Shown here piece after piece: positions 1 to 9,478 of a stretch of DNA of 64,000 nt; within the stretch, counting starts at the first letter, position 1, and every line of letters begins with the position of its first letter. Origin of the DNA: JAFDWI01 sp963764215 (GTDB lineage Bacteria; Actinomycetota; Acidimicrobiia; Acidimicrobiales; Iamiaceae); the NCBI GenBank assembly GCA_963764215.1, contig CAVXRS010000001.1, positions 75,899 through 139,898 of the forward strand, given 5' to 3'. The notes below the pieces were generated by a model. That model saw only the letters and a program-made list of their open reading frames with translations. It was not told where the DNA came from and did no database searches. Both the position numbers and the translations under genes were made by a program.

Positions 1-312
1 GTCACGGTGTTCTGCGATCAGCAGTCGTCCGAAGGGTTGCACCTGGTCGACGAGGCGTGCGGCCGCCGCCTCGCCCGCCGCGCGCACCGCGGCCCGATTC
101 CATCCCGACGCGAAACGCGCCGCCTGTCGGGTCATGGCCATGGCCGGCAACGTCTCACCGACGGCGTCGAAGAGCTTGTAGACCAGTGCCTCACCCGGTA
201 TCTGCCGATCGGCCAGCACTCCCATCTGACGCAACGACTCGGACATCACCGGGCCCGAAGCACCGGCGAGCAAGGTCCGATCGAGGTCGAAGAACGCGGC
301 GCCGTCGCTCAT
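1..312 (-). CDS. HAD-IB family hydrolase, N-terminal part (runs off the window)
   Basis: The reverse strand opens with an ATG at 312 and stays open to the window edge, about 104 codons. Residues 6-12 read FFDLDRT, the HAD motif I with the DxD nucleophile pair, followed by LLAGASGP. This layout is typical of SerB-like HAD-IB phosphatases, which in actinobacteria are often fused to a PlsC-type acyltransferase; the fusion cannot be tested here because the C-terminus is missing. The predicted role is phosphate-monoester hydrolysis in the cytoplasm. It is divergent from the LysR gene at 562, with a strong hairpin between the two. Confidence 0.8.
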   Translation of the reverse strand, partial: MSDGAAFFDLDRTLLAGASGPVMSESLRQMGVLADRQIPGEALVYKLFDAVGETLPAMAMTRQAARFASGWNRAAVRAAGEAAAARLVDQVQPFGRLLIAEHRD

Positions 313-380
313 GGGCGGCACTCTAGTGCCGTTCCCGAGCACCCAGGAGAAGGGTCGGCGCGGGCGCTGCGGAGAACATC

Positions 381-410
381 GAGGGGCCGGCCCGGGGAGG
401 CCGGCCCCTC
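381..410. other. Perfect 12-bp GC hairpin between divergent genes
   Basis: GAGGGGCCGGCC at 381-392 is followed by a 6-base loop and then its exact reverse complement at 399-410. It lies between two divergent starts (312 on minus, 562 on plus), so neither gene ends here and it is not an obvious terminator. It has no T-tract on either side. It could be an operator, a 5' leader structure or a blocking hairpin. The rest of 313-561 shows no gene. Confidence 0.6.
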
Positions 411-561
411 TGGGGACCTTCGGGCGGAGGGGGCCACCCGAGGTTCGGTCCGGGGGAAGCGGCGGGGGAACCGCCTCGACCCCGGGTTCTGCCAAGCATC
501 ATCGCGCCCGTTGCGCAATCTGTCCAACAGTTCCTAGAGATACGTACTATCGTTTCCACAG

Positions 562-1505
562 ATGGACCTTCGCCAACTCTCTGCGCTCCTCGCGGTCGGC
601 GACCACCAGAGCTTCTCCGCTGCCGCACGCAGCCTGCACACCGTGCAATCCAACGTCTCCACCCACGTGGCAAGGCTCGAGGCCGAGCTCGGAGTCGAAC
701 TCGTCAACCGGCGTGACGGCACCTTCACCGAGGGCGGGGAACTGGTCGCTGCCCGGGCGCGCCGCATCCAGGCCGAACTCGACGCCCTGGTCGACGACCT
801 CGCGTCGAACACCGCGTCGGTGACCGGCGCGGTCCGCCTCGGCATGATCGGCACGACCGCCCGGTGGCTCGTCCCACTCGTCGTCCCCGAAGTGGTGCGG
901 ACCCATCCCCGCATCGACCTCACCATCATCGATGCCACCACCACGTCGTTGCTCCCCCAGCTCCTCACCCGGCGGCTCGACCTCGCCGTGGTGAACATGC
1001 CCGTGCATTCCGAGGACGTGGTCACCGAATCGCTGTTCGTGGAACACCTGGTCGTCGTTGTCCCCCGCGCCCATCCGCTGAACGCATTCGACGAAGTCGA
1101 CCCGTCCGAGCTGTCTGCGCATCGCCTGCTCCTCCCGCCCCGGGGCACGGCGTTCCGCGACGAGTTGGACGCGGCGACTCGCAAGGTGGGCGTCGAGCTT
1201 CAAGCGGCCGCGGAAGTCGACGGCGTGCGTCTCCTCGCGACCCTCGCCTTCGAAGGGTTCGGCGCTGCGATCCTGCCGGCCAGTGCGGCACAACGTCGTT
1301 CGTCGGCGGAGTGGCGACGGATCCCCGTTTCAGGGTTCACCCCACGTGAGGTCGGCCTCGCCACCGAACGGCGGGCGCTCCAATCCCGTGCCGCGCGGGC
1401 CGTGCGATCGATCGTGACCGACGTCAGCGCGACGACGTGCGCGTCGACTTCGTGGGGCTCGACGGGAATTCGGCCATTGGAGGGGCCGGAGCCGGCCAGC
1501 ACTAG
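562..1505 (+). CDS. LysR-family transcriptional regulator (3' end uncertain)
   Basis: The N-terminus (MDLRQLSALLAVGDHQSFS, then AAARSLHTVQSNVSTHVARL) is a textbook LysR winged HTH, residues 1-60. The effector-binding domain follows to about residue 290 (GAVRLGMIGTTARWLVP, FVEHLVVVVPRAHPL, EGFGAAILPA). LysR proteins usually end near residue 300, but this frame has no stop until 1869, deep inside the citrate synthase gene. Another frame meets TAG at 1503-1505, so a base was probably lost or gained after about 1425. The end given here is that inferred stop. The target is unknown; the divergent HAD gene or citrate synthase are candidates. Confidence 0.75.
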
Positions 1506-1597
1506 GATCGACCGTGCAACAGGCCGCGCGTTCGCCGCACCCGACAGATGGGCGACCGCACGGCCGGAACGCCCGAGAAGATGCAGGGAGCAAAGCC

Positions 1598-2865
1598 GTG
1601 GCCGAGAGCGTGACGATCACCGACAACCGGAATGGCGAGACGATCGAGATTCCGATCGTCAACGGCGGGGTCGATGCGGCAGAGTGGCGGAAGCTGCTCG
1701 GGAACATCTGGTTCTACGATCCCGGCTACACCCAGACCGCCTGCACCTCCAGCGCGATCACCGACATCGACGGCGAGAACGGGATCTTGCGCTACCGGGG
1801 CTACCCGATCGAGCAGCTCGCCGAGCACTCGACCTATCTGGAAGTCGCCTATCTGCTCATCTACGGTGACCTGCCCAACGCCACACAGTTCGAAGCGTGG
1901 CGGAACGAGATCACCTACCACACGTTCATCCACGAGAACGTCCGCAAGCGCTTCATGGAGGGCTTCCACTACGACGCCCACCCGATGGGGATGCTGGTCT
2001 CGGCACTCGGCGCCCTGTCGACCTTCTACCACGAGGCGAAACAGATCGACGACCCCGCGGTCCGTCACAAGCAGATCGTGCGTCTCGTGGCCAAGATTCC
2101 CACCCTCGCGGCGTGCGCGCACCGTTTCAGCGTGGGGCAACCTTTCGTCTACCCCGACAACACGTTGGGATTCGCCGCGAACTTCCTGTCGATGATGTGG
2201 AAGATCGCCGAACCGCACTACGAGGCCGACCCGGTGCTCCAGCACGCCCTCGACGTGCTGTTCATCCTGCACGCCGACCACGAGCAGAATTGCGGGGCGG
2301 CGGCCATGCGCGTCATCGGCTCCGCGCACGCTGATCCCTATTCGGCCTGTGCCGGCGCGGCCGCGGCACTCTACGGTCCGCGCCACGGGGGCGCGAATGA
2401 AGCGGTCATCAAGATGCTCACCGAGATCGGATCGATCGACAACGTCGAGCCCTTCGTCGCCGATGTCAAGGCCGGCAAGGGGCTCCTCCAGGGATTCGGC
2501 CACCGGGTGTACAAGAACTACGACCCCCGCGCGCGATCATCAAGGACATCGCCTACGACGTCTTCGAAGTCACCGGCAAGAATCCGCTGCTGGACCTCGC
2601 GCTGAAGCTGGAAGAGACCGCGCTGAACGACGAATACTTCATCTCCCGGCGTCTGTATCCGAACGTCGACTTCTATTCCGGTCTGATCTACCAGGCCATG
2701 GGATTCCCCATCGACATGTTCACCGTGCTCTTCGCCATTCCGCGTGCATCGGGCTGGCTCGCCCACTGGCAGGAGCTGCTCGAACAGGACCAGCGCATCG
2801 CGCGTCCACGCCAGCTCTACACCGGTCACGACGCCAGGGACTACGTCCCGATCGCCAACCGCTGA
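1598..2865 (+). pseudogene. gltA: Citrate synthase, one frameshift
   Basis: Condenses acetyl-CoA and oxaloacetate to citrate (TCA entry). The catalytic triad is visible: His in HADHEQN, His in GPRHGGANEAV, and Asp in NVDFYSG. The start is taken as GTG 1598, with GGGAG seven bases upstream. The frame breaks near 2533-2537: GHRVYKNYDPRAR is followed in the next frame by IIKDIAYDVFEVTGKN and runs to TGA at 2863-2865 (YVPIANR). One missing base in an alternating GC run explains it. Apart from this the protein is full length (about 422 codons). A central TCA gene is unlikely to be dead, so a sequencing indel is the leading explanation. Confidence 0.88.
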
Positions 2866-2877
2866 ACAACACGGGTC

Positions 2878-3969
2878 GTGACGTCGACCGGTGACGCACG
2901 GGTCGAGGCCCGTTGGTACATCAACACCTGGGCGGCCCGAACCGGGCGCCGGGTCAGCGCCAGGATCATCGACTCGGTCGCCGCCTTCGTCGTCCTGGGG
3001 CTGGTGCTCGCCATCGGCCCGCACGGACGGCCCCTTGCACAGGATTGTGTGGTCGTCGTCCTCGTCGTCGCCCTGGAGACGACTGCACTGACCAGGTGGG
3101 GTGCAACCGCGGGGATGAAGGCGACCCGGATCCGCGTCGCCGTGCTCGACGACGACCGCCTCCCGGACTGGTTGACCGCCAGTCGACGTTCGGTGCCCGT
3201 CGCCTTGTGCTACGCGTTGCTGTTACCGGGCACCCCGGTCGCACTCGTGATGCCCTGGGCGATGCTCCTGTCGATCGCCCTGTCGCCGGCCCGTCGGGCA
3301 TTCCATGATCGTCTCTCCGGCACGGTCGTCGTGGTCGAGTCGGCGCCTCGACTGATTCGCACCGTTGACCTCGCGACCTGGTGGGAGCCGGGATTCGACG
3401 CCGTGATGACCCGATGGGGCCGGGCCCCGAGGATGGAGGAACGTCGACGCGCCAGGGCGCACCGGCTCGACGGTGCCTGGTGGATGGTGCTGGTGCTCGT
3501 CACCGCAACCGTCGCATCGGTCGGCGTCGAACGCGTCCCGTGGTTGCTCCTGTGGCTGGCCATCATCTGGATGGCACTTGCCGTGATCGACGAAACCTGG
3601 TGGGTGAGCAACTTCGGGGACACGCCAGGCCACCGGGAGTTCGGCTACCGGATCGTCGACGTCGCAACCGGTCGGGCGCCCACGACCAAGCAGGCACTGC
3701 TCCGCGCGCTCGTGGTGGTACCGCTGCTCTATCTCCCTCCTTTCCAGCTCCTCGGGGCTCTGTGGGTCCATGCGTCGGCGACGCACCGCGGCCCGCACGA
3801 CCTTCTGGCAGGGACGATCGTGGTCGAGCCGGGCTTCGTCCCGCCCCGCTTCGTCGCCACTGGCCCGGTCCGGCCGTATCCACTGGCTCCCCCGATGCCC
3901 CTGCCCCCACCGGTCCTGTCCGCAGCTCCACCGCCACCGCCACCGCCGGTGATACCGGGTCCGTTCTGA
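2878..3969 (+). CDS. RDD-family membrane protein with two RDD-like halves
   Basis: 363 aa. The first half has RVSARIID, the polar segment WGATAGMKATRIRV, and RRAFHDRLSGTVVVV, the Arg/Asp pattern that names RDD proteins, with three to four hydrophobic segments. The second half (about residues 200-330) repeats the pattern with GDTPGHREFGYRIVD and HRGPHDLLAGTIVV. The C-terminal 35 residues are proline-rich. RDD proteins are integral membrane proteins, some linked to transport; the substrate is not predictable. It starts 12 bases after the citrate synthase stop and ends one base before the rhomboid gene, so it is probably cotranscribed. Confidence 0.78.
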   Translation: MTSTGDARVEARWYINTWAARTGRRVSARIIDSVAAFVVLGLVLAIGPHGRPLAQDCVVVVLVVALETTALTRWGATAGMKATRIRVAVLDDDRLPDWLTASRRSVPVALCYALLLPGTPVALVMPWAMLLSIALSPARRAFHDRLSGTVVVVESAPRLIRTVDLATWWEPGFDAVMTRWGRAPRMEERRRARAHRLDGAWWMVLVLVTATVASVGVERVPWLLLWLAIIWMALAVIDETWWVSNFGDTPGHREFGYRIVDVATGRAPTTKQALLRALVVVPLLYLPPFQLLGALWVHASATHRGPHDLLAGTIVVEPGFVPPRFVATGPVRPYPLAPPMPLPPPVLSAAPPPPPPPVIPGPF

Positions 3970-3970
3970 C

Positions 3971-4813
3971 ATGGCGTATCCGATCCGAGACGAACGTCCC
4001 TCGCGGGGGACCACGTGGGCCACCTGGGGCCTCATCGGGCTCTGCGTCTTCGTCTTCGCATTCGTCCAACCGAAACCGATGCAGGGCATCACCCGGGGGA
4101 GGACGTTCACGCAGCAATCGGACGCTGATCTGCAGATCCGCCATTTCACCGACCGTTGGGCGCTCGTGCCCTGTGAGGTGACACACGGCAAGAGCATTGC
4201 GGCCGGCGCGGCCTGCGACGGGTATCCGGTCGACGATCCGGGCGCGTACGTCGCAAAGAACACCTGGCTGCCTCTGCTCACCGCCCTGTTCCTCCACGAG
4301 AACATCTGGCATCTCCTCTCCAACATGCTGTTCTTGTGGATCTTCGGTCGCGGGCTCGAACAGCGGGTGGGCACGGCCGGCACGCTGGGATTGTTCGTGG
4401 CCGGCGGCATCGCGTCATTTCTCGGCTACGTGGCGTTGAATCCGGAATCGATGAATCCGCTGCTGGGCGCCTCCGGGGCCATCGCTGCGTTCATGGGCGC
4501 GTATCTCGTGCTCCTGCCCGAACGGCGCGTGCTCAGTTTCGTCTACGCCGCCGGGCTCCAGGTCGTCTACCTGCCGGCATGGAGCGTGCTCGCATTCTTC
4601 TTCGTCTCCCAGTTCTTCACCTCGGCCGGTTCCCGGGTGGCATGGCAGGCCCACGTCACCGGCATGCTCTTCGGGGCCGCCGTCGGATTCCTCTGGAAGT
4701 GGCGCGACCCGTCGCTGCGTCACGAAGCGGCCACGACGGTGCTCGAACCGTCGGACCCCGCACCCCGGCCCGAGGCTTGGCCGAGCCTGCCGCCGTCGTC
4801 GCCTCCCGGATGA
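3971..4813 (+). CDS. Rhomboid-family intramembrane serine protease
   Basis: 280 aa polytopic membrane protein. It shows the rhomboid signatures HENIWHLLSNMLFLWIFG (TM2 region), GASGAIAAFMG (catalytic Ser in GxSG) and AHVTGMLFGAAVG (catalytic His, AHxxGxxxG). The predicted action is cleavage of transmembrane substrates within the bilayer. The N-terminal loop between the first TM and residue 90 is longer than in minimal rhomboids and contains two Cys. The gene follows the RDD gene directly and converges on the GNAT/ligase gene with a 9-base gap. Confidence 0.88.
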   Translation: MAYPIRDERPSRGTTWATWGLIGLCVFVFAFVQPKPMQGITRGRTFTQQSDADLQIRHFTDRWALVPCEVTHGKSIAAGAACDGYPVDDPGAYVAKNTWLPLLTALFLHENIWHLLSNMLFLWIFGRGLEQRVGTAGTLGLFVAGGIASFLGYVALNPESMNPLLGASGAIAAFMGAYLVLLPERRVLSFVYAAGLQVVYLPAWSVLAFFFVSQFFTSAGSRVAWQAHVTGMLFGAAVGFLWKWRDPSLRHEAATTVLEPSDPAPRPEAWPSLPPSSPPG

Positions 4814-4822
4814 GGCGACGGG

Positions 4823-7471
4823 TCATTCCTCGCCGACGAGCCGGCGGACTCCGAGCGGGTCTCCCAACACGCCGGCTCCGATGTGGATGCGCACGTCGGT
4901 GACGTAGGCTCCGGTAGGCGACAGGATCACCGGATCGAGCTGGAGGACCTCGACCTCGGGTACCTCCTCGGCGAAGACCGACAGGTACTCCAAGAGCTCG
5001 ACGACGGCATCATGAGCGGCCTGCCGCTGAGCGACGGTCCAACGCCGCGGCGCCCCTCCGGCGCGTTCGAGTGCGTCCACGAGCCCCGACCGCTCCACCA
5101 TCGCCGCAGCGTCGACGTCGGAGCACGGGACCACCTGCAACGCCGCGCCGACCGCGCGTTCCACATGGGCACGGTCGACCTCGAGTGTCAGTACCGCACC
5201 GACCACCCGGTTCCGCACGATCCCGACCCGGATGTCGATTCCCGGGGGTGCCATCGCCTGCACGATGCCCACATCCATCAGCGGCCCGAGATCGGCCGCC
5301 ATACGAGCGTAGGTACGACGCAGATCGGTGACGTCGTACAGATCGACCGCCACACCGCCGGCCTCGGTCTTGGCCGGTCGATCGAGTCCCCCGGCCTTCA
5401 GTGCCACCGGCCATCCCAGTTCCTCGGCAGCGGCCACGGCGGCCTCTTCGTCGGCCACCACTCGCCGTTCCACGAGGGTCGGGAGTGCGACGCGGGCCAT
5501 CTCCGCGGCACTTCGATGGTCGAGCCAACCTTCGGTCGCTCCATCGACGAGCTCCCGCAACTCGACGACCCGCTCGGCGCCGATGATCGACCGGTCGGGC
5601 ATCGTCCCCTGCTCGAGCTCCTTCCACGCCACGTAGCGGACGATACGTCCGAGGGCGCGCACGGCCGCCTCGGGGAAGTCGAACACCGGCACGCCCTCGA
5701 CCGACTTGGCCGGATCCAGTCCCAGGTAGGTCGCCAGTACGGGAATCTCGAGCGGCGCGACGGCGGTGGCGATGCGGGTCGCGAAATCCTCGATCGTGCC
5801 CGGATCGGGCGGTGCGCACAACACCAGCACCGCGTCGACGCCGTCATCGCTGGCGACCCCTTCGAGCGCCTCGGCAAAACCCGCCGCATCCACTTCGAAG
5901 CCGAGATCCAGGGGATTCTGCCGTCCCGATGACCCCAATGGAGCGAGCTCCAGTCCCGCACCGAGCGCCGCGTCGGCGGCCAGGAGTGCCGGTCCCCTGG
6001 CGTTCGACACGATCGCCAGTCGAGCGCCCTTGGGAAGCGGTTGACGGGACAGGATCGTGGCGACGTCGAAGAGTTCCGGGAGCGTGTCGACTCGGATGAT
6101 CCCGTTCTGTGCGAGCAGCGCGTCCACCCGTGCCCGAACGGGCACCTCCGCGCCGAGGGAGTTGATTTCGAACGCCTCGGCACTCTTGACGGCCACGATC
6201 GGCTTCGACTGGGCGAGGCGACGCGTGATGCGGGCGAAGTTGACCGGATTTCCGAACCGCTCCAGGTAGCACAGGACGAGTTCCGTATCCGGATCGTTCT
6301 CCCAGTAGGAGAGCGCGTCGTTGTTGGAGACGTCCAGCCGTTCGCCGAGCGCGACAAAGGTCGAGATTCCGAGACCCCTTCGGGCGGCATGTTCGATGAT
6401 CGCCGCGCCCAGCGTCCCCGACTGCGACAAGACCCCGATTGCGCCTCTACGCGGGTGGACGTCGACGAAGGTGGCATGCATGGAGATCTCCGCCGAGGTG
6501 TTGATCACCCCCATCGAGCCCGGTCCGAGGACCCGCATACCGCGCCGTCTGGCCATCGCCACGATGTCCGCCTCACGCGCCGGGGTGGCCCCGAACTGTG
6601 ATGACTCGCCGGCCGTGATGACGATCAGACCGTGGACGTGACGGCGCCCGCATTCGAGCACGACCCGTCGCAGTTCACCCGGGGGAACGCACAGGACCGC
6701 GATGTCGATCGCGTCGGGGATCTCCAAGACCGAATCGACAGCTGGAATCCCCGCGATGGACGTCGCGGTGGTGCTCACCGGGACGACGGATCCGGTGAAT
6801 CCACCCTCGATGAGGTTGGTCACCACTCGGGACCCGATCGCTGATGCGTCCCGCGACACGCCGACCACTGCGACCGAGGACGGGGCCAGCAGCCGTCTCA
6901 TCGAATTCGAGAATGCCGCCCGGGCTCGTTCCTCGATGACCGCCCGTGCCTCCGGGGTCGGTTCGATGCCCAACTCGACCTCGATCACCCCTTCGACGAA
7001 ATGACTGCTGACGTCGAATCCGGCGTTCGCGAACACCGAGAGCATGCGCCGGTTCTCGGGAAGTACTTCGGCCACGAATCCGCTCAACCCGGCCTCACGC
7101 GCGGCCGCCGCCAGGAACTCGAGCAGGACCGTGGCGAGGCCCCGTCCCCGTTGTTGCTCGTCGGTGAAGAACGCGATCTCGGCGATCTGCGTGGCCGGGT
7201 ACCGGTCGTAGCGGGCCACACCCACCAGTTCGGAGCCGAGCAGGGCGACGAAGGCCATCCGATCCGTGTAGTCGACCCGGGTGAGACGTTCGAGGTCCGC
7301 ATCGGTGAGGGTCGGGCGGGGCGAGAAGTAGCGGTAGTAGATGCTCTGTGGGGATTGCCGCTTGTGGAACGACTCCAGCAACCTGCGGTCACCGGGCTGG
7401 ATGGGACGCACGTGGACGGTTCCACCGTCGGCGAGGAGTACGTCCGACACCCACGGCGAATCCATTTCCAT
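4823..7471 (-). CDS. GNAT acetyltransferase / ADP-forming acyl-CoA ligase fusion
   Basis: About 882 aa. Residues 1-170 form a GNAT domain (acetyl-CoA binding loop EQQRGRGLATVLLEF). Then come a CoA-binding Rossmann domain (MRRLLAPSSVAVVGVSRD, GVLSQSGTLGAAI), a flavodoxin-like ligase domain, and a C-terminal ATP-grasp domain (VALKAGG, VDLYDVTDLRRTY, QLDPVILSP). Members of this architecture act as protein-lysine acetyltransferases (Pat-like) with a ligase-like regulatory part. An alternative ATG lies at 7495, but it would overlap the divergent start at 7494, so 7471 (MEMDSPWVSDVLLADGG) is preferred. It is intact despite its length. Confidence 0.87.
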   Translation of the reverse strand: MEMDSPWVSDVLLADGGTVHVRPIQPGDRRLLESFHKRQSPQSIYYRYFSPRPTLTDADLERLTRVDYTDRMAFVALLGSELVGVARYDRYPATQIAEIAFFTDEQQRGRGLATVLLEFLAAAAREAGLSGFVAEVLPENRRMLSVFANAGFDVSSHFVEGVIEVELGIEPTPEARAVIEERARAAFSNSMRRLLAPSSVAVVGVSRDASAIGSRVVTNLIEGGFTGSVVPVSTTATSIAGIPAVDSVLEIPDAIDIAVLCVPPGELRRVVLECGRRHVHGLIVITAGESSQFGATPAREADIVAMARRRGMRVLGPGSMGVINTSAEISMHATFVDVHPRRGAIGVLSQSGTLGAAIIEHAARRGLGISTFVALGERLDVSNNDALSYWENDPDTELVLCYLERFGNPVNFARITRRLAQSKPIVAVKSAEAFEINSLGAEVPVRARVDALLAQNGIIRVDTLPELFDVATILSRQPLPKGARLAIVSNARGPALLAADAALGAGLELAPLGSSGRQNPLDLGFEVDAAGFAEALEGVASDDGVDAVLVLCAPPDPGTIEDFATRIATAVAPLEIPVLATYLGLDPAKSVEGVPVFDFPEAAVRALGRIVRYVAWKELEQGTMPDRSIIGAERVVELRELVDGATEGWLDHRSAAEMARVALPTLVERRVVADEEAAVAAAEELGWPVALKAGGLDRPAKTEAGGVAVDLYDVTDLRRTYARMAADLGPLMDVGIVQAMAPPGIDIRVGIVRNRVVGAVLTLEVDRAHVERAVGAALQVVPCSDVDAAAMVERSGLVDALERAGGAPRRWTVAQRQAAHDAVVELLEYLSVFAEEVPEVEVLQLDPVILSPTGAYVTDVRIHIGAGVLGDPLGVRRLVGEE

Positions 7472-7493
7472 GTCTCTACGGTAGGTTGCCGCC

Positions 7494-8285
7494 ATGACCC
7501 AGACGACCGAGACGACCAGTTGGACCTTCGACGGGCGTGAAGTCGAGCTTCCTGTTGCGATCCGCCACGCTCGCCAGTGGTCGGCGAACTGGCTCGTGCC
7601 CGTCGGAGCTGCCCAGGCGATGATCGACTACTCGGGACTCGAGGTGATCCAACCCGTCCCGGGGAAGGCGCTGTTCAGCATGGCCTTCGTCGACTACCTG
7701 GATGGCGATCTCGACACCTACCACGAGGTCGCGTTCTCGTTTCTGGTTCGCCCCTACGCGTCGACTCCCACCGGTGCTGGGTTCCGGGACGACCTGCGTG
7801 CCTTCCGCTCCGGGGAGTACGGCGCGTTCATCCACGATCTTCCCGTGGACGAGGAGTTCACCCGGGCCGCGGGCACCACGATCTGGGGTTATCCGAAGTG
7901 GATCGCACAGATCACCTTCACCCAGCTCGCCCGGGCCACCGCCTGCAGCGTCTATGTCGACGGAGCCCACCAGTTCACCCTCCGCATCGCCGATCGGGGC
8001 CCACTGCCCTTCCCGGGTCAGATGCCTCCGACCTATTCGTGGCGCGACGGCGTGCTCCGCCGCACCGAGTGGGACGTCCACACCGAGGGCGGCTCGGCAC
8101 GTCCCGGTGGCGCTTCGCTCGCGGTGGGGTCGACCGGACCACTCGTCCGCACCCTGCGACGGCTACACGTGCCGAAGCGGGCGATGATGTCGAGTGCCAC
8201 GCCACACCTCAGCTCGCTCTTCGGCGCACCAGAGGTCATCGAGACCGATGCTGTCGGCGCCGGTGTTGCCGGTGGTGGGCGATGA
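7494..8285 (+). CDS. Acetoacetate decarboxylase-family protein
   Basis: 263 aa. The core motif WGYPKW (about residue 140) holds the Schiff-base lysine expected of acetoacetate decarboxylase-type enzymes. The preceding FLVRPYAST and the following FPGQMPPTYSWRDG fit the family barrel. The true substrate is unknown, since family members also include aldolase/dehydratases. The gene is divergent from the GNAT/ligase gene, with 22 bases between start codons. Its last codons and TGA stop (8283-8285) lie inside the tRNA-Val gene on the opposite strand. Confidence 0.82.
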   Translation: MTQTTETTSWTFDGREVELPVAIRHARQWSANWLVPVGAAQAMIDYSGLEVIQPVPGKALFSMAFVDYLDGDLDTYHEVAFSFLVRPYASTPTGAGFRDDLRAFRSGEYGAFIHDLPVDEEFTRAAGTTIWGYPKWIAQITFTQLARATACSVYVDGAHQFTLRIADRGPLPFPGQMPPTYSWRDGVLRRTEWDVHTEGGSARPGGASLAVGSTGPLVRTLRRLHVPKRAMMSSATPHLSSLFGAPEVIETDAVGAGVAGGGR

Positions 8286-8349
8286 GGGATTCGAACCCCC
8301 GACCCCCTGCGCGTCATGCAGGTGCTCTAGCCAACTGAGCTAATCGCCC
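8273..8349 (-). tRNA. tRNA-Val (anticodon GAC)
   Basis: The reverse strand from 8349 folds as a cloverleaf. The acceptor GGGCGAT pairs with ATCGCCC, the D-arm reads TAGCTCAGTTGG, the anticodon stem CCTGC/GCAGG encloses the loop ATGACGC (anticodon GAC, decodes GUC), and the T-arm is GGGGGTTCGAATCCCTC. The 3' CCA is encoded (8275-8273) after discriminator A. Its 3' end overlaps the stop of the opposing decarboxylase-family gene. Confidence 0.95.
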
Positions 8350-8556
8350 TCGGAGAGGTTCCGAGCGTAGCACCGCAGGATCACCGAGCAGCGGTGCGCA
8401 GAGAGATCCGGACGAGGCCGGACAGAGCCCGTGACCGGGCGTCCCCTTCGGACGAATCGCCGGACCGCCGGTCGGCCCGATGGCCGAAGCCCCGGTCGAT
8501 CAGCGCGATCTGCGAAGCTGGGCGGGTCGCGCCGCGCAACAAGGAAGGCTTCCCCC

Positions 8557-9469
8557 ATGACCTCGCCGTCGGTCGGAATGGAATTCGGGATCCAACTCCC
8601 GATCCAGGCACAGAGCACGCTGTTCGCCCAACCCTGGGAACTTTCGGCCACGCCCGACGACCTCGCCTCGATCGCCCGGGCGGCGGACGACCATGGTTTC
8701 GACTATGTCGGGGTCTGCGATCACGTGGCGATCCCCGAGCGCCTGGCCGGGGCGATGAGCACCACCTGGTACGACAACGTCGCCACCCTCGGATGGTTGG
8801 CTGGGATCACCTCACGCACCCGGTTGCTCAGTCACGTCCACGTTCTCGCCTATCGCCATCCGGCCCAGAGCGCGCATGCGTTCGCGACCATCGATCATCT
8901 CTCCGGAGGTCGGGCGATCCTCGGCGTCGGGACCGGACACGTGGCCGAGGAGTTCGCGTTGTTCGGACTCGACTTCTCCCGGCGTGGTCCCCTCCTGGAT
9001 GAACGCCTCGCTGCGGTGAAGCAGTACCTGGAGAACGAATTCGTCGATGGGATGGGCGCATCACCCCGGCCGGTGCAGCGGCCGCGGCCCGAGATCTGGG
9101 TCGGTGGTTCTTCGGACGCCGCGATTCGCCGCGCCGCACGCGGGCGAGGGTTGGCTGCCACAGGGCACGCCGAAACACCGGATGCCGACGGCGATCGAAC
9201 TGCTCACGGCGACCCGTGCCGAAGCGGGACGAACCGGACCGTTCGCGATCGGTTCGATCACCGAGTTCCTCCACGTCGGAACCCCGTCGTCCGACCTCGG
9301 CGAGCGCACGGTGACCGGGTCCCCCGATGCAATCGCCGCCCACCTCCGCGAGTACGCAGATCTCGGGGTCACCCACCTCCAGGTGCGCTTCGAGGCTGGC
9401 AGCGTCGACGAACACTGCGAGCAGATGGCGGCATTCGGGACGGATGTCGTCCCGCTGGTGAATGCCTGA
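8557..9469 (+). pseudogene. LLM-class (F420-dependent type) oxidoreductase, one frameshift
   Basis: Luciferase-like monooxygenase fold: MEFGIQLPIQAQST (strand 1), DHVAIPERL, ATIDHLSGGRAILGVGTGH (cofactor region). The start ATG 8557 has AAGGAAGG upstream at 8541-8548. The frame changes near 9137-9147: IWVGGSSDAAIRRAAR continues in the next frame as GEGWLPQGTP and LREYADLGVTHLQVRF, to a stop at 9467-9469. The joined protein (about 303 residues) matches the family length. It converges on another LLM gene 9 bases downstream. Flavin versus F420 use cannot be told from sequence alone. Confidence 0.8.
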
Positions 9470-9478
9470 ACGCCCTGT

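Noticed and set aside
2500..2560. Programmed frameshifting in citrate synthase
   Set aside because: No slippery heptamer or downstream structure is evident, and a lost base in a GC run is simpler.
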